Source: Anaerobaca lacustris
GTDB taxonomy: Bacteria; Planctomycetota; Phycisphaerae; Sedimentisphaerales; Anaerobacaceae
Assembly (NCBI RefSeq): GCF_030012215.1
Contig: NZ_JASCXX010000007.1
Coordinates: 124,001 to 188,000, forward strand
Direction: 5' to 3'
DNA length: 64,000 nt
This document shows, piece after piece, positions 53,396 to 63,888 of the stretch. Made by a program: the position numbers and the translations under genes. The notes beneath the pieces are model-generated. The model had not been told where the DNA came from, did not search any database, and was given only the letters and a program-made list of their open reading frames with translations. The first letter of the stretch is position 1; every line of letters starts with the position of its first letter.

Positions 53396-54886
53396 CTATG
53401 TGGGCTCCGCCTTGTTGTGAATTACTTCTTCATTCGTAAGCCTGATGGCCTTCTGCTCTTCGTGATAGGCTTGTGTCCTTTTTGCATTCGCCTCAAGCGC
53501 AAGGCGGTTGATTTCAGCCTGAGCCAACTCCGTCTTCAACAGAGGAATAGGAACTTGTGAAACATGATGGGCATCAATTTCGCCGACAGCCGACCCATAG
53601 GAAAAGCGAGTGATCAGTTTCCGCCCATAACCTGTGGCAAGAAACACATAAAGATACCCCGCAACCTCAGGCGCCGCAGGCAGAACGCGAATGATATGCT
53701 GACTCGCGGCAAATCCCTTCCAATGCTTCGGAGCAAACGCGACCTTGCCAATTGTTCCGCTACAGGTGATTAGGACCATGTTCTCCTCAAGCGCAAGCTG
53801 TTCGCGGATGCGCGGCCCATGAATCTTCAGCGACAAGAACTTCCTATCTGTAGGGTCCAGTTGATGAATCTGTTTGCCACCAAAAAAAGGCACGCCTTGG
53901 CCTTCCTCCACGTAAACCCGTGCGAACCGTCCCGGAAGGACCACGCGTTTCGATATTCGCGGATCGCCAATGGTGGTTATTTCGCTGGCTTCCTTACTGA
54001 TGCTTGCCATGATGGCGTCAACGGTCGGGTCGTGATACGAAGCGTCTAACCGTCCGCGCAGTCTGGACAGCGTCACCGTGTAGTTGCTTACTCCAGCCTC
54101 CTTTGCGAAAGCACGCGGGCGGAGCTTCGCCAGTGCCGGCAGTTTGAGCGCATCGCAAAGAATGCGTTCCGCCTCTTCGAGTAAGGCATTGGACTCGTCG
54201 CGCAAGGCATAGGAATGAATGACAAGATCGTGAATCTGTTTCTTGAGAATCGGCGGTGGATTAGGCAGCGGAACCGTTTCAAGGTGCGAAGGCTCGATGT
54301 GCGGGATCATGGCCCCATATTCGTTCGATTTGACGAGAGCCCGTCCGGTCTTGGTGTTAAGAAAAGCGTAAAGATAACCGGCGGTATCGGGCTCGGAACA
54401 CTCGATGCGAATCACATCATCGCTTATGATTCTGCCGTCCAGCGTGCGAGATACGTAAGTCGTTCTGCCAATGCTCCCTGACCTTCCTGAACGCGTCATT
54501 AGGATCTGCCCGTACTTGGCACGCAGATCTTCAATGTCTGTCTTTGTAAGTGGAGACAGATATCCAGCTGGCCTTGGATCGATTTCTGTAATCTGCCCCG
54601 GCTGGAGAATGGGATAGTCAGAGTATTCCACCCAGTGTCGTTTGAACCGGTTTGGATATGAAGCACTGGCAAGGCCTTGGCTTCCAGCCATCTTCTTTGC
54701 TGGCCACCTGCATTCTTCCAGTAGCTCTCTTGCATGTCGCCCTTCAATGTCGAACACAGCCGCCTTCAGGCGCGACTCCCTTTGAATGACCTCCCGCAGG
54801 CTGACGCTGCACCATCGCAATTCCTCCTCGGGGAGTTCAATCGGGTCGGGCGCAAGCACGAAGGCTTCGGCGGATTGATTTACCAT
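53396..54886 (-). CDS. Restriction-modification specificity subunit (HsdS-like)
   Basis: The 496-residue protein has two related halves, as in HsdS. The first target-recognition half ends GYLYAFLNTKTGRALVKS, HIEPSHLETVPLPNPP, and the second ends GYLYVFLATGYGRKLITR, IDAHHVSQVPIPLL, each followed by a long helix. Each half would recognise one part of a bipartite DNA sequence. Start ATG 54886 overlaps the stop of the upstream nuclease-methyltransferase gene by seven bases and has GGAGGG six bases before it, so the two are coupled. The gene is less G+C-rich than its chromosomal neighbours. Confidence 0.88.
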   Translation of the reverse strand: MVNQSAEAFVLAPDPIELPEEELRWCSVSLREVIQRESRLKAAVFDIEGRHARELLEECRWPAKKMAGSQGLASASYPNRFKRHWVEYSDYPILQPGQITEIDPRPAGYLSPLTKTDIEDLRAKYGQILMTRSGRSGSIGRTTYVSRTLDGRIISDDVIRIECSEPDTAGYLYAFLNTKTGRALVKSNEYGAMIPHIEPSHLETVPLPNPPPILKKQIHDLVIHSYALRDESNALLEEAERILCDALKLPALAKLRPRAFAKEAGVSNYTVTLSRLRGRLDASYHDPTVDAIMASISKEASEITTIGDPRISKRVVLPGRFARVYVEEGQGVPFFGGKQIHQLDPTDRKFLSLKIHGPRIREQLALEENMVLITCSGTIGKVAFAPKHWKGFAASQHIIRVLPAAPEVAGYLYVFLATGYGRKLITRFSYGSAVGEIDAHHVSQVPIPLLKTELAQAEINRLALEANAKRTQAYHEEQKAIRLTNEEVIHNKAEPT

Positions 54887-56895
54887 GCGATTCCCTCCGC
54901 CTTGCGCCACTTCTCGAATACCTCAGGGACAAGCAACGTCTGATCGTCCAGCACCTTTCTCTTCGATTGCATTCTTGCCGTACGCGCGCCGTCCGCCGTC
55001 TCGCCCAGCTCGATGACTTCCACATCGGGAACGAGGAGTTCATTGCCCTGTTTGTCCCTCTTGAAAAGGGGATTGCCGCGCTTGTCATGTCCAACGCGCT
55101 CCACCATCGCCATGAAGATAGGATAATCGGCCATCTTGCGCGTCCGCTCCTGCCTGCCAATTTCTTTCTCCGTTTTTTTGCGGAGGAACAAGACGGATGT
55201 GAATGTGCCGTTTCGCGGCTGGAATGTGTCCTCGTGCAGGTCAATACTGCCGAGAATCCGCGTCTTCTCCATCAGCCATTGCCGGATGTAACCGAGTCCC
55301 GGCGAACTGAGAATGGAGTCGGGTAGGACAATCCCCATGCGCCCGCCGGGCTTCAGCAGTTGCAGGCATCGCTCGATAAAGAGTTGTTCGGGGGGTACGG
55401 AGCCCTGCAGTCTCTCAGTCAACGTCCAGCGGTCGCGGTCCGTCTTATCACGTTCCCAAATATGCCCGAGGTCGAACTGTTCGAGAATGTGCGAATCCTT
55501 GATCGGGATCTTGCTGCCGAACGGAGGGTTGGTCAAGATCACATCGAACAAGCCGATGGCGTCGTGCTTGCGAAGAGCGGGCTCCTTCAGATCGAAAGCC
55601 TTTGTCACGCTCCTGCGAAAGTCCGTCTCCCATGTGTGTGGCGGCAGAAGGGAGTCGGTCTGGAAGATGTTGCCGCTGCCGTCATTGTTCATGACCATGT
55701 TCATTTTGGTAGCTTTGACGAGATCTGGGTTGAGGTCGAAGCCGAAGAAATTCGCCCCTGCGATCTCGCTGATCCGCTCCTGGAAAAGTCGCTTCTCGTC
55801 ATCCGTCCACTTGGCCTTGGGGCGCTCCCACTCCTCGATCAGCCTGTCCTCCAGGCTTTGAATAACCTTGTTCATAGCAACGACCAAAAACCCGCCGGTG
55901 CCACACGAGGGATCCAGCACCTTGTCGTCGGCGGTGGGGGCCAACATTTCGACGGCCATGTGCATGACATTGCGCGGTGTGAAGAACTCGCCGCGGTCAC
56001 CGCGCAGGTTCGCGCCGACGAGTTCCTCGTAGGCTTTACCCTTGATATCGATATGAGTGTTGAGAAGCGAGTACTTCTGAAGCTCGCTGACGATATAGGC
56101 CAGACTGCGCGGCTTAAGTTTGATCTCGTCGTTTCGCTCGAAGATGCGCGCATGCTTCTTCTTGACTCGGTCGAAGATGGCACCAATGCGTTTCTTGACG
56201 GTAAGCTGGCCGTCTGGGTTGGATCGCTCGCCGGAGGCAGCATAGAACTCCAGCGGCTTCCCGATGTTCCGCTCATCTTCGATTTTGCAGAAGATGACCT
56301 TCAAGAGCTCGAAGAACGCAGGCTGTTTCTGCATTCCATCCGTGACGTAGATGTGATTGTGGCAGGTCTTGAAGACGAAGAGCAGGTTGTCTTCCACCGC
56401 ATTCTTAAGAGTGTGCCGCTTCGGCCGATCAATGTCCTCAAGGCGACCGTCCGCTGAAGGGATATCGTTGAAGTCGATGAACTCGATCTTGCCCTCTTCG
56501 TTCACGATCTTGCGGAAGACTTCTTTCTGCTTGCCATTCGTCCACAAGCCCCATTCGCAGTTGGGGCAAGCCGACATGTAGGACTGGAGTTGGCCGACGC
56601 CATCTTTCTTCGCGGTGGGCGGAACACTCTCTTTCTTGCACTCGATTATGACGTGAACATACTGCTGGGCGCGCTCGAGAGCGTCGCCCGCGAAGACAAC
56701 AATGTCCGCGCGAGGCTTGCGAGACCCGACATTCACGGTGAACTCGACGGCGATTCGATCCTTGGGGTACTTGTGCTCGTTGACGAGCCGCTTTTCGATG
56801 TTCTGCCGGACGTACTCCTCGGGCGTGTCGTTCCTGAATTTGCCGTCGATATAGTCACAGACCTTGCCTTCAGGGATTACGATCAATTCGGTCAT
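54880..56895 (-). CDS. Fused restriction nuclease / N6-adenine DNA methyltransferase
   Basis: The 671-residue protein has two parts. The N-terminal 150 residues resemble the HsdR N-terminal (HSDR_N) PD-(D/E)xK nuclease: RADIVVF with D64 and VIIECKKE with E85 and K87. Then comes an HsdM-type N-6 methyltransferase (about 190-640) with the helical N-terminal region, motif I VLDPSCGTGGFL near residue 330, and catalytic LTNPPFG near 457. This is the BcgI-like layout, in which cleavage and methylation share one subunit and a separate S subunit gives specificity. No stand-alone hsdR is nearby. GAGG lies nine bases before ATG 56895. Whether the nuclease cuts DNA is untested. Confidence 0.85.
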   Translation of the reverse strand: MTELIVIPEGKVCDYIDGKFRNDTPEEYVRQNIEKRLVNEHKYPKDRIAVEFTVNVGSRKPRADIVVFAGDALERAQQYVHVIIECKKESVPPTAKKDGVGQLQSYMSACPNCEWGLWTNGKQKEVFRKIVNEEGKIEFIDFNDIPSADGRLEDIDRPKRHTLKNAVEDNLLFVFKTCHNHIYVTDGMQKQPAFFELLKVIFCKIEDERNIGKPLEFYAASGERSNPDGQLTVKKRIGAIFDRVKKKHARIFERNDEIKLKPRSLAYIVSELQKYSLLNTHIDIKGKAYEELVGANLRGDRGEFFTPRNVMHMAVEMLAPTADDKVLDPSCGTGGFLVVAMNKVIQSLEDRLIEEWERPKAKWTDDEKRLFQERISEIAGANFFGFDLNPDLVKATKMNMVMNNDGSGNIFQTDSLLPPHTWETDFRRSVTKAFDLKEPALRKHDAIGLFDVILTNPPFGSKIPIKDSHILEQFDLGHIWERDKTDRDRWTLTERLQGSVPPEQLFIERCLQLLKPGGRMGIVLPDSILSSPGLGYIRQWLMEKTRILGSIDLHEDTFQPRNGTFTSVLFLRKKTEKEIGRQERTRKMADYPIFMAMVERVGHDKRGNPLFKRDKQGNELLVPDVEVIELGETADGARTARMQSKRKVLDDQTLLVPEVFEKWRKAEGIAW

Positions 56896-57317
56896 TGCGC
56901 CAATCCTCTATGCTCCCAGGGCTACACCTACACATTTCACATCGTCGCCTTGGCGCGTCCACTGCGGTCCGCCTTGGGCTCCACTTCATTTGCCGCGCGT
57001 TTGGCCGTGTATTGTGGCGGCAACCGGGCGGCAAGACCAGCGAAAAACGGCGGGTGAAAACGCGCTTCCGGACGAGGGTCGGATCAGAGTGGAATCTGCG
57101 GGGGTGGTCGTGGCGGGGGCGGTGCGGTTTTGCGGTGTTCGGGTCTCGCATGAATCCCTCCGTGCGCGCTTCAGCACAGGCGCGCTTGGATCCGCATGGG
57201 CTCTGAAGCGCATCCTACGATTCGTTCGAGCGAAGGCGGTTGTGGGCCGCCTTCGCCCGCTCGGTCTATGTGTAACGACGCCGGTTGTTTCGCTTTGAAC
57301 CCGGCGTCGATTGGCGT
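56896..57317. other. 422-base region between the RM genes and the small gene pair
   Basis: No coding frame looks real. A hairpin at 57277-57308 (GACGCCGG with CCGGCGTC, 16-base loop) lies just after the 55-codon gene on its strand and may end its transcript, although there is no T-run. GC-rich CGC/GGG words dominate the rest. Confidence 0.4.
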
Positions 57318-57485
57318 CTACGGACGAACCGTATCCTGGAGGTTCCGCTGGTGTCTCTTGAGTTCCTCTGTCCCTTGCTGCCAGTATTCCAGTTGCTCCT
57401 GTAAGGTCTTTCCCTCCAGCCGCTTCATGACCTGCTCGGCGCCCTGCCGTTTCATGCGAACGCAATCAAAGGTCTTCGTCTTCAT
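57318..57485 (-). CDS. Small antitoxin-like protein, 55 residues
   Basis: ATG 57485 has GGAGGT eight bases upstream. The 55-residue product begins MKTKTFDCVRMKRQGAEQV and continues with a helical, charged stretch (LQEQLEYWQQGTEELKRHQ). Small proteins with this MKTKTFDCV-(x)MK start and an EYW motif occur widely next to PIN-domain toxins, where they act as antitoxins; this is recalled family knowledge and needs a search. No PIN gene is adjacent here. Instead it overlaps the 3' end of a second small frame by 20 bases. It may be an orphan antitoxin or half of an unusual pair. Confidence 0.7.
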   Translation of the reverse strand: MKTKTFDCVRMKRQGAEQVMKRLEGKTLQEQLEYWQQGTEELKRHQRNLQDTVRP

Positions 57486-57636
57486 ATCCAATGACCTCCA
57501 GCGGCGAATAGATGGCGATGTCGGCGTAGACCGAGATATTTCTTTGCCCTGCCATACCCTCTATGATAACGGCATGTCGGTCCGCGACCAACGGAAAACC
57601 AAGCCGGGCGATGAGCGGAATCGAAGGAGTGAACAC
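57466..57636 (-). CDS. Small uncharacterised protein, 56 residues, overlapping the antitoxin-like gene
   Basis: A frame starting at GTG 57636 encodes 56 residues. Its middle is protein-like (ARLGFPLVADRHAVIIEG, then ISVYADIAIYSPLEVIGYE) and its end is acidic (DEDL). A stop codon lies a short way upstream, so it cannot be longer. The ribosome site (CAGGG, close to GTG) is poor. Its last 20 bases contain the start of the antitoxin-like gene, a layout typical of coupled toxin-antitoxin genes. I do not recognise the family. Confidence 0.5.
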   Translation of the reverse strand: MFTPSIPLIARLGFPLVADRHAVIIEGMAGQRNISVYADIAIYSPLEVIGYEDEDL

Positions 57637-57734
57637 CGCCCTGCAGGCGGTGGATCACCCCAACGTTCCACCGTTCCAGTATTCCCTTTCTTGCGCGGGC
57701 ATGCCGCTGAGAGCCGCGTTGTCTTACACCTGCG

Positions 57735-59663
<1,929 letters not shown>

Positions 59664-60061
59664 CGCAAACGTCCTTTCCTTGGTCTCGATCCGCCCGGCG
59701 AATCGCGCATGAGAAATCAAATCAATCGGTACAGGAAAAGTGCAAAAGACGTGCCAGTCATTGCCCTTCCTGGGCGAGGTGGTTCTAACTGGCTTTCACA
59801 TAAGATGTTATAGTCGCCTTGTTGTGCAGCCGGGTCGGAATGGCGAGCCCTGTGCACTCCCCGCATTGTCACATCGCGTGCCATTTTGGCAGGGCTTGGC
59901 GTCTGCCCGGTCGCAGCAGGCCGAGAGCCTCGCCGCACGGTTTTTCGTTTGCCGACGGCCTTGCCGCCCTCCTATAATACGGCGTCCAGCTAATCGCAGG
60001 AAGCTGTGACGATCGGTCTGCGGTCGAAAGCCCGCGGATCGCCTCCATCGCGAAGCGCCTC
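59664..60061. other. 398-base intergenic region between dnaK and tRNA-Leu
   Basis: It carries the dnaK leader and the tRNA promoter. No coding frame looks real. No CIRCE inverted repeat (TTAGCACTC-type) was found. Confidence 0.4.
59949..59978 (+). promoter_or_regulatory. Sigma-70-type promoter for tRNA-Leu
   Basis: TTGCCG (59949-59954), 18-base spacer and a perfect TATAAT (59973-59978), about 84 bases before the tRNA. Confidence 0.6.
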
Positions 60062-60144
60062 GGCCGAGTGGCGGAATGGCAGACGCTGGGGACTTAAAAT
60101 CCCCTGCCCGCAAGGGCGTGTGGGTTCAAATCCCACCTCGGCTA
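60062..60144 (+). tRNA. tRNA-Leu (anticodon UAA)
   Basis: A full class II cloverleaf can be drawn: acceptor GGCCGAG with CTCGGCT (first pair G-U), anticodon stem GGGGA/TCCCC with loop CTTAAAA giving anticodon TAA at 60095-60097, a long variable arm (TGCCCGCAAGGGCG), and T arm GTGGG-TTCAAAT-CCCAC. The discriminator base is A60144. CCA is not encoded. The end coordinates could shift by one base. Confidence 0.95.
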
Positions 60145-60207
60145 TTCTGCGGCCGTGCCGCAGCGTCACGAAGCAGACGATCAGGAAGGACGTGGAGAAG
60201 CTAAGTC

Positions 60208-61539
60208 ATGGCAGAAAAGGATCTTAGACTCGTCGATACCGATAAGCCCAACCTCTACCGCGAGACGTTCCCGTACAGCGAATTCCCCAAGGTCATTTTT
60301 GACCACGAGCGGGTGGAATACGAGATACCAGAGAAGATCTGGATCACCGATACGACGTTCCGCGACGGCCAGCAAGCCAAGCCCCCGTTCATGCCCGAGC
60401 AGATCCTCCGCATCTACGATCTCCTGCACGAGATCGACGGCGGCACCGGCCTGATCCGACAGTGCGAGTTCTTCCTCTACTCCGAACGAGACCGCAAGGC
60501 CGTCGAATTGTGCCAGGAGCGGGGCTACGAATACCCCGAGATCACGGGGTGGATTCGCGCGGTGGCCGCTGATTTCAAGCTGGTTTCGCAGATGGGCCTG
60601 AAGGAGACGGGCATCCTGACCTCGGCCAGCGACTACCACATTTTCCTCAAGCTCCGCAAGACGCGATCGCAGGCCCTCAGCGGCTATCTCGACATCGTCA
60701 AGGCGGCGCTGGACAGCGGGGTTCAGCCGCGCTGCCACTTCGAGGACGTCACACGGGCCGATTTCGACGGCTTCGTGCTGCCTTTCGCCAACGAGCTGCT
60801 CAAGATCGGCGACGACTACAGCCAGCCGGTCAAGATCCGCCTCTGCGATACGCTGGGGTTCGGGCTTCCGTGGCCCGGCGTGGCTCTGCCCCGCAGCGTT
60901 CCGAAGCTGGTGCAAGGTCTGCGAAAGATCGGAGTGCCGGCCGAGCAGCTCGAATGGCACGGCCACAACGATTTCCACAAGGTTCTGGTCGATGCCTCGA
61001 CCGCCTGGCTCTATGGCTGTTGCGCGGCCAATGCGGCGATTTTCGGCTGCGGCGAGCGGACCGGCAACCCGCCGCTCGAAGCCCTGGTCGTCGAGCACGC
61101 CCAGCTCAAGGGGATGACGGAAGGCGTCAACTACGCCGCGATCACCGAGTTGGCCGAGTACGTACGCAAAGAGATGAATTTCGAGATTCCGCGCAACTAT
61201 CCGCTCGTCGGACGTGATTTCAACGTGACGCGGGCCGGCATCCACGCCGACGGCCTGCTCAAGAACGAAGAGATCTACAACTGCTTCGACACGGAGAAGC
61301 TGCTGAAGCGCTCGGTGGGGGTGGCCATCACCGACAAGACGGGCGCCGCGGGCATCAAGCACTGGGTCGAGGCGCATTACGACATCCAGATCGCCAAACA
61401 CGACCCGCGCATCGTGAAGATCAAAGACCTGATCGACGCCGAGTATGCCGCCGATCGCGTCTCGGTGATCTCGGACGACGAGATGTTCGCCTGGGTCGGC
61501 GAGGTCTTCGGGACCGACGTGCCGGCATTGAGATCGTAG
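60208..61539 (+). CDS. Re-citrate synthase / 2-isopropylmalate synthase-family protein
   Basis: The 443-residue HMGL-like TIM-barrel enzyme has WITDTTFRDGQQAKPPF (catalytic R and D of the family), CHFEDVTRADFDGFV, EWHGHNDFHKVLVDA (metal-binding HGHND), and GERTGNPPLEALV. The overall pattern (TSASDYHIFLKL, RAGIHADGLLKNEEIY) resembles the Re-face-specific citrate synthases of anaerobes (for example Clostridium kluyveri) more than LeuA, and it lacks the LeuA regulatory domain. It would condense acetyl-CoA with a 2-oxoacid, perhaps oxaloacetate to citrate. GGAG lies ten bases before ATG 60208. Substrate assignment is an inference. Confidence 0.8.
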   Translation: MAEKDLRLVDTDKPNLYRETFPYSEFPKVIFDHERVEYEIPEKIWITDTTFRDGQQAKPPFMPEQILRIYDLLHEIDGGTGLIRQCEFFLYSERDRKAVELCQERGYEYPEITGWIRAVAADFKLVSQMGLKETGILTSASDYHIFLKLRKTRSQALSGYLDIVKAALDSGVQPRCHFEDVTRADFDGFVLPFANELLKIGDDYSQPVKIRLCDTLGFGLPWPGVALPRSVPKLVQGLRKIGVPAEQLEWHGHNDFHKVLVDASTAWLYGCCAANAAIFGCGERTGNPPLEALVVEHAQLKGMTEGVNYAAITELAEYVRKEMNFEIPRNYPLVGRDFNVTRAGIHADGLLKNEEIYNCFDTEKLLKRSVGVAITDKTGAAGIKHWVEAHYDIQIAKHDPRIVKIKDLIDAEYAADRVSVISDDEMFAWVGEVFGTDVPALRS

Positions 61540-61589
61540 GAGTCTGCCGGCTCCACCGTTTCGCACTTGATTCATGGGGATTTGGGCTC

Positions 61590-62351
61590 ATGGACGAGAT
61601 CAGGGCCGTACTGTTCGATCTTGGGGAGACCCTGCTGACCTTCGGCAAGGTGGGTACGACGAAGCTGATCCTGCAGGGCGCGCGGTCGTCGTACGACTTT
61701 CTGCGCCAGGAGGGCCAGCCCATCGGCAGTTTCGCGGGCTACTTCCTGCGCTATCTCGTGCGCCTTCGACTGCGCTATTTCCTCGCCGAGTTCCGGGGCA
61801 AGGACTTCGATTCGTTGGCTCTGTTGCAGCAGGTGGGGCGCAGGGAAGGGATCGACTTTTCTCGCGAGCAGTGGGAAGAGGTGATCTGGCGCTGGTACGA
61901 GCCGCTGAGCCGACTGGCCGAGATCGAGCCGGATCTGCACGAGACGCTGGCCAACCTGACGGAATCCGGCGTCAGGTTGGGTATCGTCTCCAACACGTTC
62001 GTGAATCGCGCCTCGCTCGACAGACAGTTGGCCGGTCTGGGCCTGCTGGATTTCTTCCCCATGCGATTGTACTCCTATGAACTGATGCTGCGCAAGCCCG
62101 ACGCGCGTCTGTTCCGCATTGCGGCCGAACGGATCGGCGAGGCCCCGGAGCGCATTCTGTTCGTCGGCGACCGCATCGACCTGGACGTCCGGCCCGCACT
62201 CGACTGCGGTATGGCCGCCGCACTGAAGGATGCCTACACCAATCGCGGCAAGGCGACCCCGGCCGGAGCCCATCGGATCGAAAACGTCGCCGAATTGCCG
62301 GCCCTCATCGAGCGGATCAACTCCTCGGCAACCCAGCCTGCTTCGACCTGA
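61590..62351 (+). CDS. HAD-superfamily hydrolase
   Basis: The 253-residue protein has HAD motif I FDLGETLL with nucleophile D10, where the usual second Asp (DxD) is replaced by Gly, as in some HAD-IA members. A helical cap domain follows (about 20-115), then motif II region VSNTF, motif III lysine in MLRKPDARLF, and motif IV VGDRIDLDV. Members remove phosphate from small substrates such as sugar phosphates or nucleotides. ATG 61590 has GGGG upstream with longer-than-usual spacing. It lies between the citrate-synthase-like gene and trxA on the same strand. Confidence 0.88.
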   Translation: MDEIRAVLFDLGETLLTFGKVGTTKLILQGARSSYDFLRQEGQPIGSFAGYFLRYLVRLRLRYFLAEFRGKDFDSLALLQQVGRREGIDFSREQWEEVIWRWYEPLSRLAEIEPDLHETLANLTESGVRLGIVSNTFVNRASLDRQLAGLGLLDFFPMRLYSYELMLRKPDARLFRIAAERIGEAPERILFVGDRIDLDVRPALDCGMAAALKDAYTNRGKATPAGAHRIENVAELPALIERINSSATQPAST

Positions 62352-62474
62352 GAGGAACACCGGACCCATTCGTGGCAACGGGAGGCCAAAGCGGATTGAC
62401 ATGCGTTGGTTTCCCTCATAGTATCGCGGCTCAACCATCCATACGATGAACGCCTTACTTCGAGGAGAACGCCG

Positions 62475-62819
62475 ATGGCAGCAGGCAAAACGATTGACGT
62501 AACGGATGCCGATTTCGGGACGCAGGTTTTGGAGTCCGACGTGCCGGTAGTCGTGGACTTCTGGGCGCCGTGGTGCGGTCCGTGTCGCATGGCGGCGCCG
62601 GTGCTCGAAAAGATCGCCGACGAATATGACGGAAGAGCGAAGATCTGCAAGGTCAATATCGACGACGAGCGGCAGGTGGCCACCCAGTACGGGATTATGA
62701 GCATTCCCACTCTGTTCGTATTCGACGACGGGCAGCTCGTCGACCAGATCACCGGGATCACCCCGAACTTCGAGGCCGATGTGAAGAAACGGCTCGACGC
62801 GGCACTTGCGGCGAAGTAG
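62475..62819 (+). CDS. trxA: Thioredoxin
   Basis: The 114-residue thioredoxin has the redox motif WCGPC (C34, C37) in [13 protein letters not shown], the cis-proline stretch [12 protein letters not shown] and the final helix. It reduces cytoplasmic disulfides and is itself reduced by thioredoxin reductase, encoded 27 bases downstream. GAGGAG lies seven bases before ATG 62475, which decides this start over a longer frame from 62406. Confidence 0.96.
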   Translation: MAAGKTIDVTDADFGTQVLESDVPVVVDFWAPWCGPCRMAAPVLEKIADEYDGRAKICKVNIDDERQVATQYGIMSIPTLFVFDDGQLVDQITGITPNFEADVKKRLDAALAAK

Positions 62820-62846
62820 ATCTTATCGGTCTGTAGTGGAGATGTC

Positions 62847-63845
62847 ATGGCTGAGACGATTCATGACGTGATTATCATCGGCGCCGGTCCGGCCGGCCTC
62901 GGGGCCGGCCTGTACACCGCCCGCGACCGGCTCGACACGCTGATTCTCGAAAAGTTCATGCCGGGCGGCCAGATCAACAACACCGACCGGATTGAGAACT
63001 ATCCCGGCTTCGAGAAGATCGATGGGCCGGGCCTGATCGAGAACATGCAGAAGCAGGTCGAGAGCTTCGGCGCCCAGATCAAGAACGGGGTCGACGTCGA
63101 CCGTCTGGAGAAGCGCGACGACGGCCCGATCGTGGTCCACGCCGGCAAAGACACGCACGTTGCGCGGGCGGTGATTCTCTCGCCCGGAAGCAGCTACCGC
63201 AAGCTAGGTGTGCCGGGCGAGGACGAGTTTCGCAACGCCGGAGCGGGCGTCAGTTACTGCGGCACCTGCGATGCGCCGTTCTTTCGCGAGAAGGCCGTCG
63301 TCTCCGTCGGAGGCGGCAACACGGCGCTCGAGGAGACGCTGCACCTGGCCAAGTACGCCAGCAAGGTGACGCTGATCCACCGCCGCAACGAGTTTCGAGC
63401 CGAGAAGGTGCTCGTCGAAGAGCTGCTGGCCAAGGCCAACGAGCCGGACTCGAATCTGGCGATCAAGTATGATACCGTCGCCACGGCGATCGAGGGCGAA
63501 GGCAAGGTCCAGTCGGTCAAGCTCCGGAACGTCAAGACGAATGAGGAAGAATCCTATCCCTGCGACGGCGTCTTCATCTTCGTCGGCATGGTCCCCAACA
63601 CGGACTTTCTCAAGGGGTTCGTGGAACTGACGGACGTCGGGTTCATCAAGTGCGACTGTGCGTATCTCAGAACGAGCGTTCCCGGCGTGTTTGCGGCCGG
63701 CGACTGCCGGATCGGCGCCGCGATGCAATTGGTCACCGCGGTGGCCGATGGGGTCAACGCTGCGATGCAATTGAAGCAGTACTTCCGCGATCCGGCGTGG
63801 TGGAACATGCCCGTCAGCGACATGCTCAGTCCGGGCGGATGGTGA
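62847..63845 (+). CDS. trxB: Thioredoxin reductase
   Basis: The 332-residue flavoprotein has the FAD loop GAGPAGLGAGLY (12-23), the redox-active CGTC (C138, C141), the NADPH loop VGGGNTALEE (about 154-163), and AGDC near the C-terminus. The motif CGTC differs from the usual CATC or CAVC. GGAG lies five bases before ATG 62847. The C-terminal tail (about 20 residues, Trp- and Pro-rich) extends beyond the usual end. It forms a unit with trxA. Confidence 0.96.
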   Translation: MAETIHDVIIIGAGPAGLGAGLYTARDRLDTLILEKFMPGGQINNTDRIENYPGFEKIDGPGLIENMQKQVESFGAQIKNGVDVDRLEKRDDGPIVVHAGKDTHVARAVILSPGSSYRKLGVPGEDEFRNAGAGVSYCGTCDAPFFREKAVVSVGGGNTALEETLHLAKYASKVTLIHRRNEFRAEKVLVEELLAKANEPDSNLAIKYDTVATAIEGEGKVQSVKLRNVKTNEEESYPCDGVFIFVGMVPNTDFLKGFVELTDVGFIKCDCAYLRTSVPGVFAAGDCRIGAAMQLVTAVADGVNAAMQLKQYFRDPAWWNMPVSDMLSPGGW

Positions 63846-63851
63846 GTGCTC

Positions 63852-63888
63852 GTAGGATCGATAGGACGAATGGGACCTATAGGACCTC
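63852..63888. repeat. Second TAGGACC-type repeat array
   Basis: GTAGGATCGATAGGACGA followed by ATGGGACCTATAGGACC: the same seven-base GGACCTA/TAGGACC words as the array at 49779-49818. It lies between the convergent trxB and the next gene. Confidence 0.65.

Noticed and set aside
59664-59830. CIRCE or sigma-32 control of dnaK
   Set aside because: No TTAGCACTC-N9-GAGTGCTAA or CTTGAA/CCCCAT arrangement is present.
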